From Rhizopus arrhizus (taxonomy: Eukaryota; Mucoromycota; Mucoromycetes; Mucorales; Rhizopodaceae), in assembly GCA_024220505.1 (NCBI GenBank), contig JAKZZE010000017.1, positions 1,165,765-1,229,764 on the forward strand: DNA of 64,000 nt, read 5' to 3'. Below, piece by piece: positions 42,891 to 55,356 of the stretch (its first letter is position 1; every line of letters begins with the position of its first letter). The notes below the pieces were generated by a model that made no database searches, was not told the DNA's origin, and saw only the letters and a program-made list of their open reading frames with translations. The translations under genes were made by a program, and so were the position numbers.

Positions 42891-43823
42891 ACTGTACAAT
42901 TTCCTTACTAAGGAACTGTTATTTTTAGATGTCTGGCTGTGGAAATCAGTAAAATGTAACTGAATTATGCGTGCTATTGCCTAGAATGGCTAGGGCGTCA
43001 ACTTTTCAAAGTAAGAGATCACTGGTTTAAACCTTATCGACCATGCTTTTTTAGGAAGTTGCAATTGCAATTTTATTGCTGTTGTTCTTTTTTTTTAAAA
43101 TTAATGCTTTTATGTATCGTTTCATTTCGTGATCATACTGTGTCGATGCCAATGGTAATCAAAAAATGATGAGGATGCAAGCACAGTTTAATTTCTAGTT
43201 GCCAATTAGATTGTAGAAAACCTTTTTAATTTGTACCAACCAACTCAATTAAACTTAACAAAGTGAACTAAAGATCTTAAGTCAAAAACAATCAAAATCA
43301 ACTCCGAAGACAAAAGCCCCACAAAACAAATTATATATAAATAGCAATGTTTTCTTTTTTTTTTCTGGTATGAAAACATACTATTTTCTTCACTTTTTTC
43401 TGTAAAATAATTTTTTTGAATCGAATGCTTGTTTTTTTTATCAAGGACAAGTCCCTTGAAGCACATACTTGATTGTATTCCCTTTTTTGTTTTGATTTTT
43501 TTTTACTCTTCTGTAATAAGCTTGATTTATGCTGCAAAATCTGGTCATAACAGTTTAAAACCGAAATTGTGCTCAATGCTGTACTATTTTTTGGAATCCA
43601 ACTTGTTAAGACTATTGGTTCAGCATCTAATATCTTTAAAATGAATGTATTTAGTATTGTAGACACACAAAAACGAATATTGTCTCGATATCTTTTGTTT
43701 AATTGATTATCTTGACACTTTGGCTATTTTTTTACATAAAGTATTTATAATACTTCCTGCAGATAATATTAACAACAACATTTCAACAAACTTTTTTATT
43801 TTTATTTCGTGTTATTAATATTA
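42891..43823. repeat. Conserved block next to Merlin relic (unit III copy)
   Basis: From 43040 (CGACCATGCTTTTTTAGGAAG) this matches 14950-15730. It is low-complexity and T-rich; the recurrent minus-strand frame of 111 residues at 43331-43666 is Lys/Ser-rich and not convincing as a gene. Confidence 0.55.
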
Positions 43824-45056
43824 TTATTCTGCAGCACGTTCTGCTAACTAGGCTGGATTACGTTGAACTCGATCGAAGCTAACGTTCTTAAGGCAACTTA
43901 TTATACCGTTAAAGATATTGTTATGGTGCTTTCTTTGCCAAATAAATTCAATAAGCAACCAAGGTATCATTTTCTTTGTTCTGAGGGCAGGAGTTACATT
44001 CATTTTTATTCCATTCCAAGTTCCTAAAGAAATATTAGAATAATTTTGAACTATAAACCTTTGTATATAATAATCTTATTCTTACCCTCAATTGTATTGG
44101 TATGCCGATTGCCATCACGAAATGTTACTCTATGGTTGACAGTTCGATGTATTAAATTCATTCCAAGGTTTACCATACTTTCATATGCTCGCCAACAGTC
44201 TGTATGTACTATGGATCCATCTGCAACATAATTTTGGATAATTATATGCATCGTTTCCGTGTTTCTGTTATTCACCACAGCAAGGAAATACTTTCGTTCA
44301 GGTGTCTTTTACACACCACCAACCACCTAAACGGCCTCCACACGGTGCCCACGATGATTCTTTCTTTTTCCAAACTTTGATTCATCAATTTCTACCACGA
44401 TTGGATTTCCATCCGCATCATAGCCTCCAATTTTGCAGTCATTTTGCTGCAAATCTTGTAAAACTTGGTACCAATTTGTTAATGTTTTACGTACTGTATT
44501 AGGAGAGCATCCAACCATGGTAGAAATTGTCATGCGACATATTTTCAAACGCCAAAAGTAAAGGATCGATAGTGTTTCATAGCTTGGTAAGTTTCGATGA
44601 GCAAATAAGGAAGCATTTCGTACAGCTATTTGACGTCCATTACAGCACTTTTCACCGGTTTCTTGGTTTATTATTATGCCATTACATCTCCAACGTGGAA
44701 TACTTCCTGTTTGTTCCAAGTACATAATACTTCCTTCAGCACCATTGCAACGGTAAACAGTGTTGCTTCCATGATAAATTCCATTATTAATATAAACCTA
44801 ATTTATAAAAAAAAAATAGAGTTACTAATATTGCATACAAGAGTATATTGTTATACTTTTATACTTACTGTATACACGCTTCTTCTGTTCCAAAAGTTTA
44901 AAAAAAACGTTCTGGTGGACATCATGGGACCATTTTGCTCTCTGCTCCAATTATCTGGCAAAATGGTACTGTCATGTAACTCTTCATCAGCTTCAAAATC
45001 TTCTTCTTCCAGTCATTCTTCAATATCGTCGTTATTGATAGAAATAAATGCTTCAT
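43824..45056 (-). pseudogene. Merlin transposase relic, copy 3
   Basis: Contains the N-terminal acidic stretch (with a TGA), a probable N-terminal intron (GTAAGTAT donor near 44870), CNGAEGSIMYLEQ, NQETGEKCCNGRQ, STMVGCSPNTVRKTL, VVEIDESKFGKRK, IVHTDCWRAYE and HTNTIEG. The ~60-nt C-terminal intron (donor GGTAAGAAT, acceptor TTTCTTTAG) is followed by the C-terminal block. Two nonsense changes lie between RGHRVEA and KTPERKY (TGG to TAG, GAA to TAA), and a TAG lies in NPA*LAE near the end. The Tc1 target site is empty here. Confidence 0.78.
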
Positions 45057-45528
45057 CCAAATTTGAAGTTTGTTCAGTTTATAAAGGAATTTTTTTCTAC
45101 TTGATCATGATGATCAACAGTAATAACAGGGTTACTTGATGAAGCAACAGATAACGACACTGACAGTGGTTAAAGCCCAAAGGTGTTATGGATGCCAGCG
45201 CAAAAACGCTTATAAAATTGTGGTTGTGGTTTTCAAGACAGAAACAGAAGCTGTGGACCGCAAAAACGCAAACAACGAAAATTGTGGTTTGGGCACTGTA
45301 TATGACGGTGACTAAAGTTAGAGTCATGGCTATAGCTAAAATGTAAAATTCAGTGTTGGCCAGTTACTTTTCGGAGTGATAACCAACACTAGGCGCACCC
45401 CATTGGGTATATAAACGAGATAAAGCTATTTTTACAGACAACCTTATTTGGTGGTTTTGGTTGGAAAAGACGAAGAAGAAGAAGAAAAAAAAAAAAAAAA
45501 AAAAAAAAAGAAACACAATTATGGTTGT
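45057..45528. repeat. Unit III distal end: subtelomeric repeat, (GAA)n-A tract, seed
   Basis: AACAGATAACGACACTGACAG, GTGGTTGTGGTTTTCAAGAC, CACCCCATTGGGTATATAAACGAG, a (GAA)n-A tract at 45472-45510, then ACACAATTATGGTTGTGG. The next unit starts immediately with TTAAACCCC. Confidence 0.88.
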
Positions 45529-45530
45529 GG

Positions 45531-46357
45531 TTAAACCCCAAAATCCTGTGGTTGCCCGCTTAATTTCAGAATTGTGGTAGAAACACTAGCCGCACCCCAT
45601 TGGGCATATAAACGAGATAGGGCGATTTTTACACATAGCTCACTATGTTTACGCTTATGGATAGGCTTATAGTTAAAATTTGGCTTATGGCTAAAGTTAA
45701 GCGGAGTAATAACCAACACTAGACACACCCCATTTGGTATGCAAATCATACAAAGAGATTTTTACACATAGCCCACTATTTTTGTGCCTATCGCTAGGCT
45801 TATAGCTAAAATTTGGCTTATGACTAAAGTTAAGCGGAGTGATAACCAACACTAAGTGCACCCCATTTGCTCTATAAATCACACAAAGCCATTTTTACAC
45901 ATAGCTCACTATTTTTGTGCCTATGACTAGGCTTATAGCTAAAATTTGGCCTATGACTAAAGTTAAGCTTGGATCTCTGATTATTTCTATCGCTATGGTT
46001 AAACCCCAAAATCCTGTGGTTGCCCGCTTAATTTCAGAGTTGTGGTAGAAACACTAGCCGCACCCCATTGGGCATAGAAACGAAATAGAGCGATTTTTAC
46101 ACATAGCCTTCTATGTTTACGCCTATGGATAGGCTTATAGTTAAAATTTGGCTTATGGCTAAAGTTAAGCGGAGTAATAACCAACACTAGACACACCCCA
46201 TTTGGTATGCAAATCATACAAAGAGATTTTTACACATAGTCCACTATTTTTGTGCCTATGGCTAGGCTTATAGCTAAAATTTGGCCTATGACTAAAGTTA
46301 AGCTTGGATCTCTGATTATTTCTATCGCTATGGTTAAACCCCAAAATCCTGTGGTTG
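45531..46357. repeat. Satellite blocks Y-X of unit IV
   Basis: Y at 45531-45996 and X at 45996-46330, equal to 27186-27989. The leading X of unit III (26853-27186) is missing, so the tandem copy starts inside the satellite. Confidence 0.88.
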
Positions 46358-46728
46358 TGGATTTATTTGCTGTCTTTGTGGCTCTCCGCCGAATCTGTTA
46401 TTTTTATATGATAAATGAGTATATTTTTGAAAATATGTATGAATATGTTTCTATCAAGTCGGTTTTTGTATTTGTGCAGTCCTCTGTCTGCTTGAAATCT
46501 TTGATTGATTTTTGCAGTCAATAGCATTATCAGAGTGGCAAAAATGTTTATAGAATGCGTCGAATATAATAGATTGCAGCTTCGAGGGTATTGCTAAGTA
46601 TTGGTATTGACCACTGAGATGATGACGTCATTCGTCAGCTCGTAACGCCTTACTAATAGAAACTGTTTTTGTATCAAATGAAAATGGTATTTTTTATAGA
46701 GTAAAAGCATTTTATTGGAAATGTTAAA
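46358..46728. other. Unique AT-rich segment, copy of 28016-28387
   Basis: Same sequence as in unit III; nothing identified. Confidence 0.5.
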
Positions 46729-47327
46729 ATGAATAAAAATGGATTTTCATATAGTAATAAAATAACTATTAAGAAATATGGTCAGAAAGACATCATGATA
46801 CCTATTGAATATGTAGAGAAGTTTTTAGGTTTTGTATGTAATTATGAGTTTAAAAAAGGTGAAAATAATGGTTGTAAATGTTATGGTAAGTTGTACAAAG
46901 ATAATATATGTAAACCTCATTACAAAATTGATATTAGAAATATAGATAATAAAAGTATCTGAATAAACAGTCACGATAAAATAATTGAAGGTTGAAAAAA
47001 GACAATGAATCAATATATAAAAATGAAGATGAGAAAGAAGTAATAAATAATAACAATATAGAAAAAATAGAAAGAAAAATCAATATATTTAAGAGTTTAG
47101 ATATTACAGAAATTAAAGAATTTATACCAAAAGACTATAATAAGAAAAATGAAATACAAAAATGTAAGATTTATTATAAGACTAAGAGATGTACATCTAA
47201 TTTAAAAGGAAAATTAGGAGAAAATATTTGTAAATTTTATTTAATTGGAGTAATGCGTAAAATAACGCTATTCAAATTAGTGAGGAAGTTCCAAAATAAG
47301 AAGATAATCTATAGTAAACATACATAA
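46729..47327 (+). pseudogene. AT-rich Cys-motif ORF pair (unit IV)
   Basis: Copy of 28388-28985. Here the second frame is open from 46992 to 47327 (111 codons, no ATG at its start), because one extra A near 47022 keeps the frame. It ends with CTSNLKGKLGENICKFYL. The two frames are not in phase, so this is still not a single gene. Confidence 0.4.
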
Positions 47328-47637
47328 GAACAAATGAAAAGTTGTCGCAGTCGTAAATGATGAGGAAAATTATAAATACCTCTTGCTAAAATACCTAAGT
47401 ATTAGAAGTACACTTACAATAGAAGATATTAAACCACTTACACAATACAATATACGTACTTGATCTCCAGCGGAATAATTTCCTACTTTAAATTAAGTTG
47501 AAAGAAGGGTAAACCTTAAAAGTACTGAAGCTGTTTCTTCATCTTTATTTTTATCTTTGTAATGAGCTGCTTTTTCTAGCCAGAGAGGAGAGAGAGAAAG
47601 AACAGGACAGGAACCAAGAAGCTTGGATAGACAACTA

Positions 47638-49267
47638 CAGTAGCGGACAAAACTGGTGCACAAAACTTAAAATTAACATTGTATCTCCGCCATATGTCTG
47701 CGACTTTTGTGGTATATACCATCTGAAAGACAGTCTAAAATATACATTACGTTATGTAAACCGGAACTGTGCCGGACATCCCTCAGGCATAAGGTCATTT
47801 TTAGTGATTTTTTGCATATTTCAATTTTCGCCAAAAATGTAGTGCTTGTCTAGCCTTCTTTCAATTTTCCCCAAATCTCTCCCGTTTGCTTTCAGATTTC
47901 ACAGCAGATTAGTAAATTCTAGTAGCTCTTAAAAAATATATAAAACAGTACTTATTTTGTATTTCCCATTGAGCCCCCCCTTTTGTTTTTACCCTATTCA
48001 CTATAACAAAGTACTAGCCTTATATGTTTAAGAAAATAAGCAACTGTAAAAACGAAACTCTGAGATCTCGAATACACTTAGTTCGTACGACAACAGATAT
48101 TCCTAGAGTAACAAGAATCTCTAAATGGACAATCAACAGGAGAAAGAGGGAAGAAAGAAACTTAATGTCTTGTGATCATGAAGGTATTCCGCTATTAGCC
48201 TGAAAAGTTATTAGTTCAGTCATCAACCTAGAGCTTGGACAAGGTCCGCTACACACAGTTCCTGATGCTCAGCACATTTTGAGGACCTTAAGATACAGTG
48301 TTAGCAGACTGTCAGTCTAAAGGCACAGTAGGAAGCTAGATTTTGAGTCTGGAAGTAAGGAATCGAAGAATTTCATCAGCTGTATAAGTCGGAAAAAGCG
48401 ATGAATGTGGTATCACGACAAGCCATTGTATACTATAGAGGGCTGGAAGTCTGCTATCTTTAGCAATGAAACAAATATGAACATTATGGATGCAGATAGT
48501 ATACACTAATATTGAAAGCAAGTCGAGCAACCTGAGCGATTTTTTCACAGTGATCAAACAATGAAGCATGCTGGCTGCTCTGTTATGTTTTAAGGCTGTA
48601 TTAGATATTGAGGACCAGAATATGTGTGTCAGGTATACGATGGTATAATGAACTCATAAATATACACATATATTTCGCTTACTTCATACCACAAAAGCCT
48701 AGCGTATAGTGGTCTAAAACGTCGTAATCTCTCGTTTCAGCATGACAGTGACACAAGGCACAAGTCAACGCATACCACAAACTCAATATTTGATAACAGC
48801 GCCTCTGTGCTACAAGTTTAGCCGCCACTAATCCCGGCCTAAGTCCGCTTAAGCATACCAGGTGGCAATTGATGGCAAAGGTATGATGATACGACACTAG
48901 ATCAAAAAGGGTCGATGATCTTTGGAAAAGAGTAGTCAAAGAGCCTGGTCCTTTTATTGAAAATGATATACACGCATATTATTAGCATATGCAAAGAAGA
49001 ACATCCGATGATATCAAGAGATGAGATGATTATATAAATTCTAAGGTCTTAGCCACTTTTGCGGTTTTTAGAAAATATAAAATTTTATAAATTTAAAACA
49101 CGCTCATCGCTCAGTTTTAACACTGTCATGCTTAGAACATACATAAATTACAATGACTAGTATATCCTCCTTCTAGTACAGTTTCATGACTATTGCAACT
49201 ACCATGAGCAGGTAATGGTAGTTAAAAGCTGAAAAAAAGTTTTGTGCACCAGTTTTGTCCGCTACTG
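47638..49267 (+). mobile_element. Dead Tc1/mariner-type element (unit IV copy of 29296)
   Basis: Same TIRs, TA flanks and decayed transposase at an offset of 18342. It was present before the unit duplicated. Confidence 0.85.
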
Positions 49268-49456
49268 TAAAAGAGGACAAGAGAGTGTGGCATTAAGGGC
49301 TTGTAGCTTTGAACTGCAAGGTGGAACTTACGATAGTTGATAAGTAAAAGTGAGGCAAGAATAACTAGAGATCGGAATAGAGGGTAAGTTTAATAGGGGG
49401 AATAACACTTGATGATTGACTACTGTTTTTTCTTTAAATAAATCATTATGGATATA

Positions 49457-51095
49457 CAGTAGGTCAAAAAATTGCTGCAAGGAATTGCAAAATACCTGTT
49501 TTACAGCTGGTTGTCTATGGATACTGCATGAAACTATCTCAAACATTGATTGTTTGTACCTCACTAGAAAGGGCATTTATTCGTCGATTATCTGATATGA
49601 GCAATGATTATTGGTGGAATTTGAGATTGTTAAAGGGAATATTATAAACATCCGGCATTTTTTACTTGTTTACATATGTTTGGAATGACGAATTTTAATA
49701 CGACCCAACCGGTTGTTATTATAATTTTTCACATACTTGACATGATTAGAATGTTGCCAGTATATAAAAGCGCTTAAAATTCCTTTATTCTAAATTTTAA
49801 ATTGTCTTATTCAAATTATTTCTCTTTTTTACCCTATCATCAACCACATGCCTAAATGACTATCAAACGAGAAAGTAAACGATCTCAAACAAACATTAAC
49901 TGAGCCCACATCAGCGTACGATATTGCTAAGGAGACTGGAGTACATAAAACAACTGTTAGTAGACACTTTAGAAGGTTGTTTTTAAACAGGACAATAAAT
50001 ACAGGTGGGAGACCTACAATAGTCTCCAAAGTGACGAAGCGGTTAATCAAAAGAAAATTCGTTGAAGGGGTTCTAAAGACTGCCAAAAAGGTATGCCGGG
50101 AGCTGGCTGCACTAGGCTATGATATCTCATACCAGTCAGCAATTAAGGTACTGAAATCAATGCAGTTCCATTTTTCAATAGAAAAAAAGAAGCTATTTCC
50201 GACAAAAGCACATATGTAGCATCAGTTAGAATGTGTCAACGATCATCAGGGTTAGACAGTGGATGGCTTACAGCAAACAGTGTTCTCTAGTGGTACTAAG
50301 ATCAATGTATGGGGATCTGATGGTGGTAACTACTATTGGAAAAGGCCAAGTGGTCTTTTTCAACATCGTGACCTGAAATTTACAGTCAAGCATAGAGCTA
50401 GCAAGTTGATGACGTGAGGCTGTATAACATGCGGAAGTCCAGGATATGACTGCCAAATTTACGATGGAAGCATTTATTCGGATGTTTACCAGCATAATTT
50501 GGACACCACGCTTCGTGATACTACGGAGCACTATAATTTCGACTGGTCCTACATTTACTTTCAGCATGATAATGACCCAAAGCACAAGATAAAATCCACA
50601 ATAGCCTGGTTAGATAATCATCAAGTGCGCTATATTAGCGATTGGCCAGCTCAGAGTCCGGACTTAAATCCAATAGAACATGTATGGCATCAACTGAAGT
50701 TAAAGCTCAGCTGTTACGAACGTAGAGCAAAGAATACGGATGAGCTTTGGGAACGAGTAGAAAAAGCATGGAATGAATTTGATAAAGAACTTTGCCAAAG
50801 GTATATCGATAGCAAGCCGGCAAGAATTCAAGAGGCTATTAATAAAAAAGGAGGATCAACTAAATATTAATAAATAAATTCATTTCGTTCAAATTTTCGT
50901 TTTTTCAAATTTTCAAATTGCGCACCTCATACTTCCTTCAATACTTATCCAATGGGGCTTAAACTCTTTCGGATTTTTCAAGACATGTAGGAAATCTACT
51001 ATGTAGAAACAGAAGCAGTTTGTACCATTGTGACAGGATGTACGCTACAAAAACTGAGAAAAATGGATTCCTTGCAGCAATTTTTTGACCTACTG
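49457..51095 (+). mobile_element. Dead Tc1/mariner-type element (unit IV copy of 31115)
   Basis: Same TIRs and TA flanks. Its transposase pseudogene spans 49848-50870 with the same early TGA, the TAG at 50217, and the open last 123 codons. Confidence 0.92.
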
Positions 51096-54000
51096 TATAT
51101 ACCATTATGAGGAATGTAATTTAACAAAAAGTTTAACTTGAACTATTAAGCTCTCAACTAAAGAATGTCAAGGGATTCTAATGTTATGTACGGGTTTATA
51201 ATTAGTTCTGGTAAACTTACTCCGGAATATTTCTGTCATTATACAACAAATTGTTCTGTTCAAATTTTGTTACAAAGCAGTTATCATTAACAAATATTAA
51301 CAAAGTCTTTCTTTGTTTTTCAAGTAAATATGTTGCTTTATTGATTTTTATGTTCGGTTAGATGGAAGAACGGTATACTTTTAAGCTCATACTAGCTCAT
51401 TACTTCTCTCATGTTTGTACATGGATGTAACTTACCATCAACCATTAAAGATGTTAACAATGTCAACGTTGTTTACCAACAAGAACTTTTCAGCAATAAG
51501 TAGCAATTTAATTTTGATATTTTTATAATTTCATCATGTTAAAAAGAACAGCTTTGCTTATGAGGTTCATGTTCATCATCCTAATGTGTCCCATTAGGAA
51601 TTCCTAATGTAAAAAAGAGAAAACCAAAAGAAACGAACATTAGACTTGGCTTTTTTTTATTTACTTATAATTGACCGGTGCTTGAGCTTTTCTTTTTGTT
51701 TTTTTGTGTCCTTGGCATTTCGTTTATTTCATAAGACAAAACGAGGAAGAAAAAAAAAGAATTCTTTTTTCTGCTATAATTTATTAAGATGCCAGCTTTT
51801 TTTTAAATTGAAGTAAAAGAATGAAAAAGATGTTCATCATATCATATTATTCAAATGAGGTTTTATAAACTCTTACGTGAATATATTAAAACTAGCGTAT
51901 ATCATGAACTGTGAGCTTAATATCTTGACAGCAGCTTTTCAGCTAAAAACAAGTAGAGATATTCTGTATATAAATATTTTTAATCTCCGAAAGCAAAAAA
52001 CGGGACAAGAATTTAAATATCTTCATGATAATACGTCTGTTTTTTGCAAACAGCATATCAATGAAAAGCTAATTTTTTTCTCCATCGTTTGATATAAACG
52101 TCATACATATTGAGTGTATAGTCGTGGAGATAAGTGCAATATTGCTGATTTATGTATGGACTGGCGATTTTACTACAAAATGAATAATCAATATCCGGCG
52201 ATGTCTTGTTAGTCCATATAAGAGGCAAAGACACATTTAAAGCATTCCAATGCTTAAAGTTATGAGCTTGACAGAGACACTGTTGAAAAAATGTTTCCTT
52301 TGCTTTAAATTTAAGGACCAATTACAGTTTCACCTTTTTTCGCACAAAAAGGAAGACAAGCAGGACGCTGTCTAGGCGGCATTTTTTATCGGGAGTGGGG
52401 TATGAAAATACCTGATATTCTATACTATTATCTACCCAAATACACCACTATGCTTTAGCCTAGACAGCTTTAATAGTATCAATTAGCTACATAGCCAGAG
52501 TTGATGTTAGCTTAGTAGGTAGTGAGCTGCATTCCTTACTATAAAAAGATTGAAGGTGCAATGACCAGCACCTAAAGCTCTCAAGCAGAACACAATGAAA
52601 TGTCCTCCGGTAAACCTATTTTACTTGGAGAATTGCTTAATAGATGGTAGAAAACGCCAGTTCTTTTTATGGAGGGGCTTGGCTGGCCTTCTTGATTTGG
52701 GAAAGATGTGTACTTGTCTAAATATATGCAGCTTTGCGCATTATAAACTGCATAACGCTATGCGAACCTAGAAACTAAAAAAAAAATTGCTGGAAAGCTA
52801 AATACTGTATGTGTAAACTTATTAATTAAACCAATCGAGGTTGTTTGCATATATCGAATTGTTCGAACCTTACTGGTAGTTCAATTAAATGCTTAAAACA
52901 ATGATATCCAAAGATTGGGAAATCGAGAGAATATAATGTAGACATGGTAGTTATTATCTTCATGACATACCAAGGAACAATGATGTGTATATACCTCTAC
53001 CATAAAAAAACGTCGTACGTAAAGGATCTTGAGCAGAAAATTGATAGTAAGAGATGCCATGTTTACCTTAATGATTTTCTTAATATCGTGTGAGATCAAC
53101 CAAAGGATTCTTAAATTAGTAATCTGACTGTATATCATATATAACACTTCGTGCTATGTACGATAAACAGCCTACGTAATTTATACCGTATTACCTAGGA
53201 CACTAAATCACATCGTTATACTCTAAGTCGTAGCTTGTATTGAATGGGTATTCTCTCTCGTCCTTACTCAATAAAGAGGCTCAAGAGACTCATCGATTAT
53301 TTGACTTATTTCGTTAATTTTATTCGTCGAGGGAAACGACACATCTATTCCACAAGAGACGGATACTTTTATCAAAGATTGATTTTAAGGTTACGTAGTA
53401 ATCTGGACTGATGATAAAGTTAGGCGATAAGAGATAGCCAAGATTGAAGAAATTTAACATGCATAAAAGATAGTATAGTCTGATTTTAAGAGTAAGCTGC
53501 TGTTGCTAGTGCCAAACTTGATTGCCAAAATTAGCTATAGACTATGAAAACATATCATCATGTAAACTTATTTGTAAAACTTCAATCCAAAGCAATAGCA
53601 CTGCGCCTTAATGACATGCCAAAAGGCAGTAGAAGTTAGCAAGATAAATTGGTATAGAAATAAGGGAGGCTCAGTACTAAATTGTACTTACTCGAATTCA
53701 AAGCGCAGGAGTAGCTACAGCTTTTTTATCTACTGGGTGAAATGAGTACTCGCAATTGACTACCTTTACTTTCACTGTCTACAAGAAGGTATGCTTTCTG
53801 TAAAGTACAAATTATTGCACGTTTTTAATGTAAAAGTAGCTGCTCATGTTTTAATCAGAATATAAAACAAAAGAAATGAGCAAAAAAACAATAACTGTAA
53901 TACAAAATTAAAGCCCATCTTTATTGCACATTTCTATATATCGCAAATGGGCCACTTTTTATGGATAAAATGTTGGCATCTATTTATATTCTTTGTGAGC

Positions 54001-55356
54001 GCAGGTATGAAAGATATAGAATCGGTAACGAAAGGGTGCTGAAGAACCAATGATTAAGCTAAAGCTTGTCAAGGATGTAATATATGCATCTGAAGTTGAA
54101 CAATAGAAATAATAACCAGTCAATTAACTTCGATCTAATTACCTCTGGGTTGACAATTGATTAGACTATTTAGAATGATAAATGCTAATCGTATCACTGA
54201 AAATTTGGGAATGCATAGCTTTGTTAGTCTTAGTTTAATCTTTCGAGCTCAGTTGTTCATTTAATTATAAAGTAAAGTTTCCAGTATTGACTTGTAGCTT
54301 AGTATGCTCTTTTGCAGCAACAGAGTCAAAAGCATGTTTACTGGTCTACAGATATGACGTTTTTGAAAAAAAGCTTTATAGTACGTCTTTTAAGTTTATT
54401 CAAATGCGCACGATGCGCATCTACAATATCATTTAACTTCGGTTGTCTAGTAGTGCGGCTTCTATGCTGAATTGGTTATCCATCAATATAGGTTTTGATA
54501 TATCGATAAAGAATAGCATGAAAGATTAAACAAAAAAAGGGGAAAGGGCTTCTGAAGTTGCACTTGCTTAGATATGTAACGAAGAACGCTCACAGTCTTA
54601 GCCAAGTATATTATATGGACATTTATGATATTCCTTGACGGTTTAAGTGTAAGCACATAGTCTCCAGTCATAATTTATAAAGATCAAAATCCAAAATTTT
54701 AAATTCGCATCCTCATCTCTCCCTCAATTCTCGGAGGTAATACATGAAATCTTTATCACAACGGGATGTACAAACTCGAAGACATGATGTGGGAGTCTCA
54801 AGCAGACAGATGGCATGAACCTTTTGGTAGCATAAAAATATATTTTTTGCAAAAAAGCTGCTCATGTTTTTCATCTACTGTTGCTAGCGTTATATAGAAA
54901 CAATAATGGTAACAACAGCTTTTCCGTAGCCAGAAACGTACTACAATATCAAAAATTAGATAGTTATAACTTTACATAACGTGAGATAACAAAGCTCACT
55001 ATATTCCTGATACAATTGGTCACTTTATAACAGCTCATACTAGCATCTTCCACTTCATGAGGACACGTTATAGTCAATGCGGCGTAGTAGAAGATACTTA
55101 TGTCCAACGGATCTGCAGGCGAATAACGGCTACAATTACAAATGATAAAAAACAACTTTCTCTGCTAAATGTATGATGTCGGCTACACAGTGACTAGCAG
55201 GCTGCTTCGTTGGATTAAAAAATGATTATAAATCAAAGAGACAATGAAAGATTTAAAAGAAAGTATAATACATATTGATGGATGTTTATTTTTATTTTTT
55301 GCACATATCATAAAAAAAAAAGAAAAATAGAGAAAGGCATAATAAAAATAAAAGAA
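51096..55356. other. AT-rich region without a supported gene (unit IV)
   Basis: Copy of 32753-37013, including the solo-LTR-like repeat at 53906-54155 on the minus strand and the doubtful minus-strand frame at 52058-52321. Confidence 0.4.

Larger units (their letters stand above)
27185..45528. repeat. 18.34-kb subtelomeric unit III, first copy of a direct tandem pair
   Basis: Every feature here reappears at an offset of 18341-18345 bases in 45529-63870. The offset changes only through single-base indels, mostly in homopolymers (~28681, ~32612, ~39825, ~40670, ~41530-41635). The copy junction is ATTATGGTTGTGGTT followed by AAACCCC, i.e. a telomere-like seed joined to the core repeat. Confidence 0.95.

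Noticed and set aside
43331..43666. Lys/Ser-rich 111-residue frame as a real gene next to Merlin
   Set aside because: The matching regions in the older units (15164-15457 and ~23150-23400) do not keep the frame intact. Composition is low-complexity and no splice or promoter signal fits.
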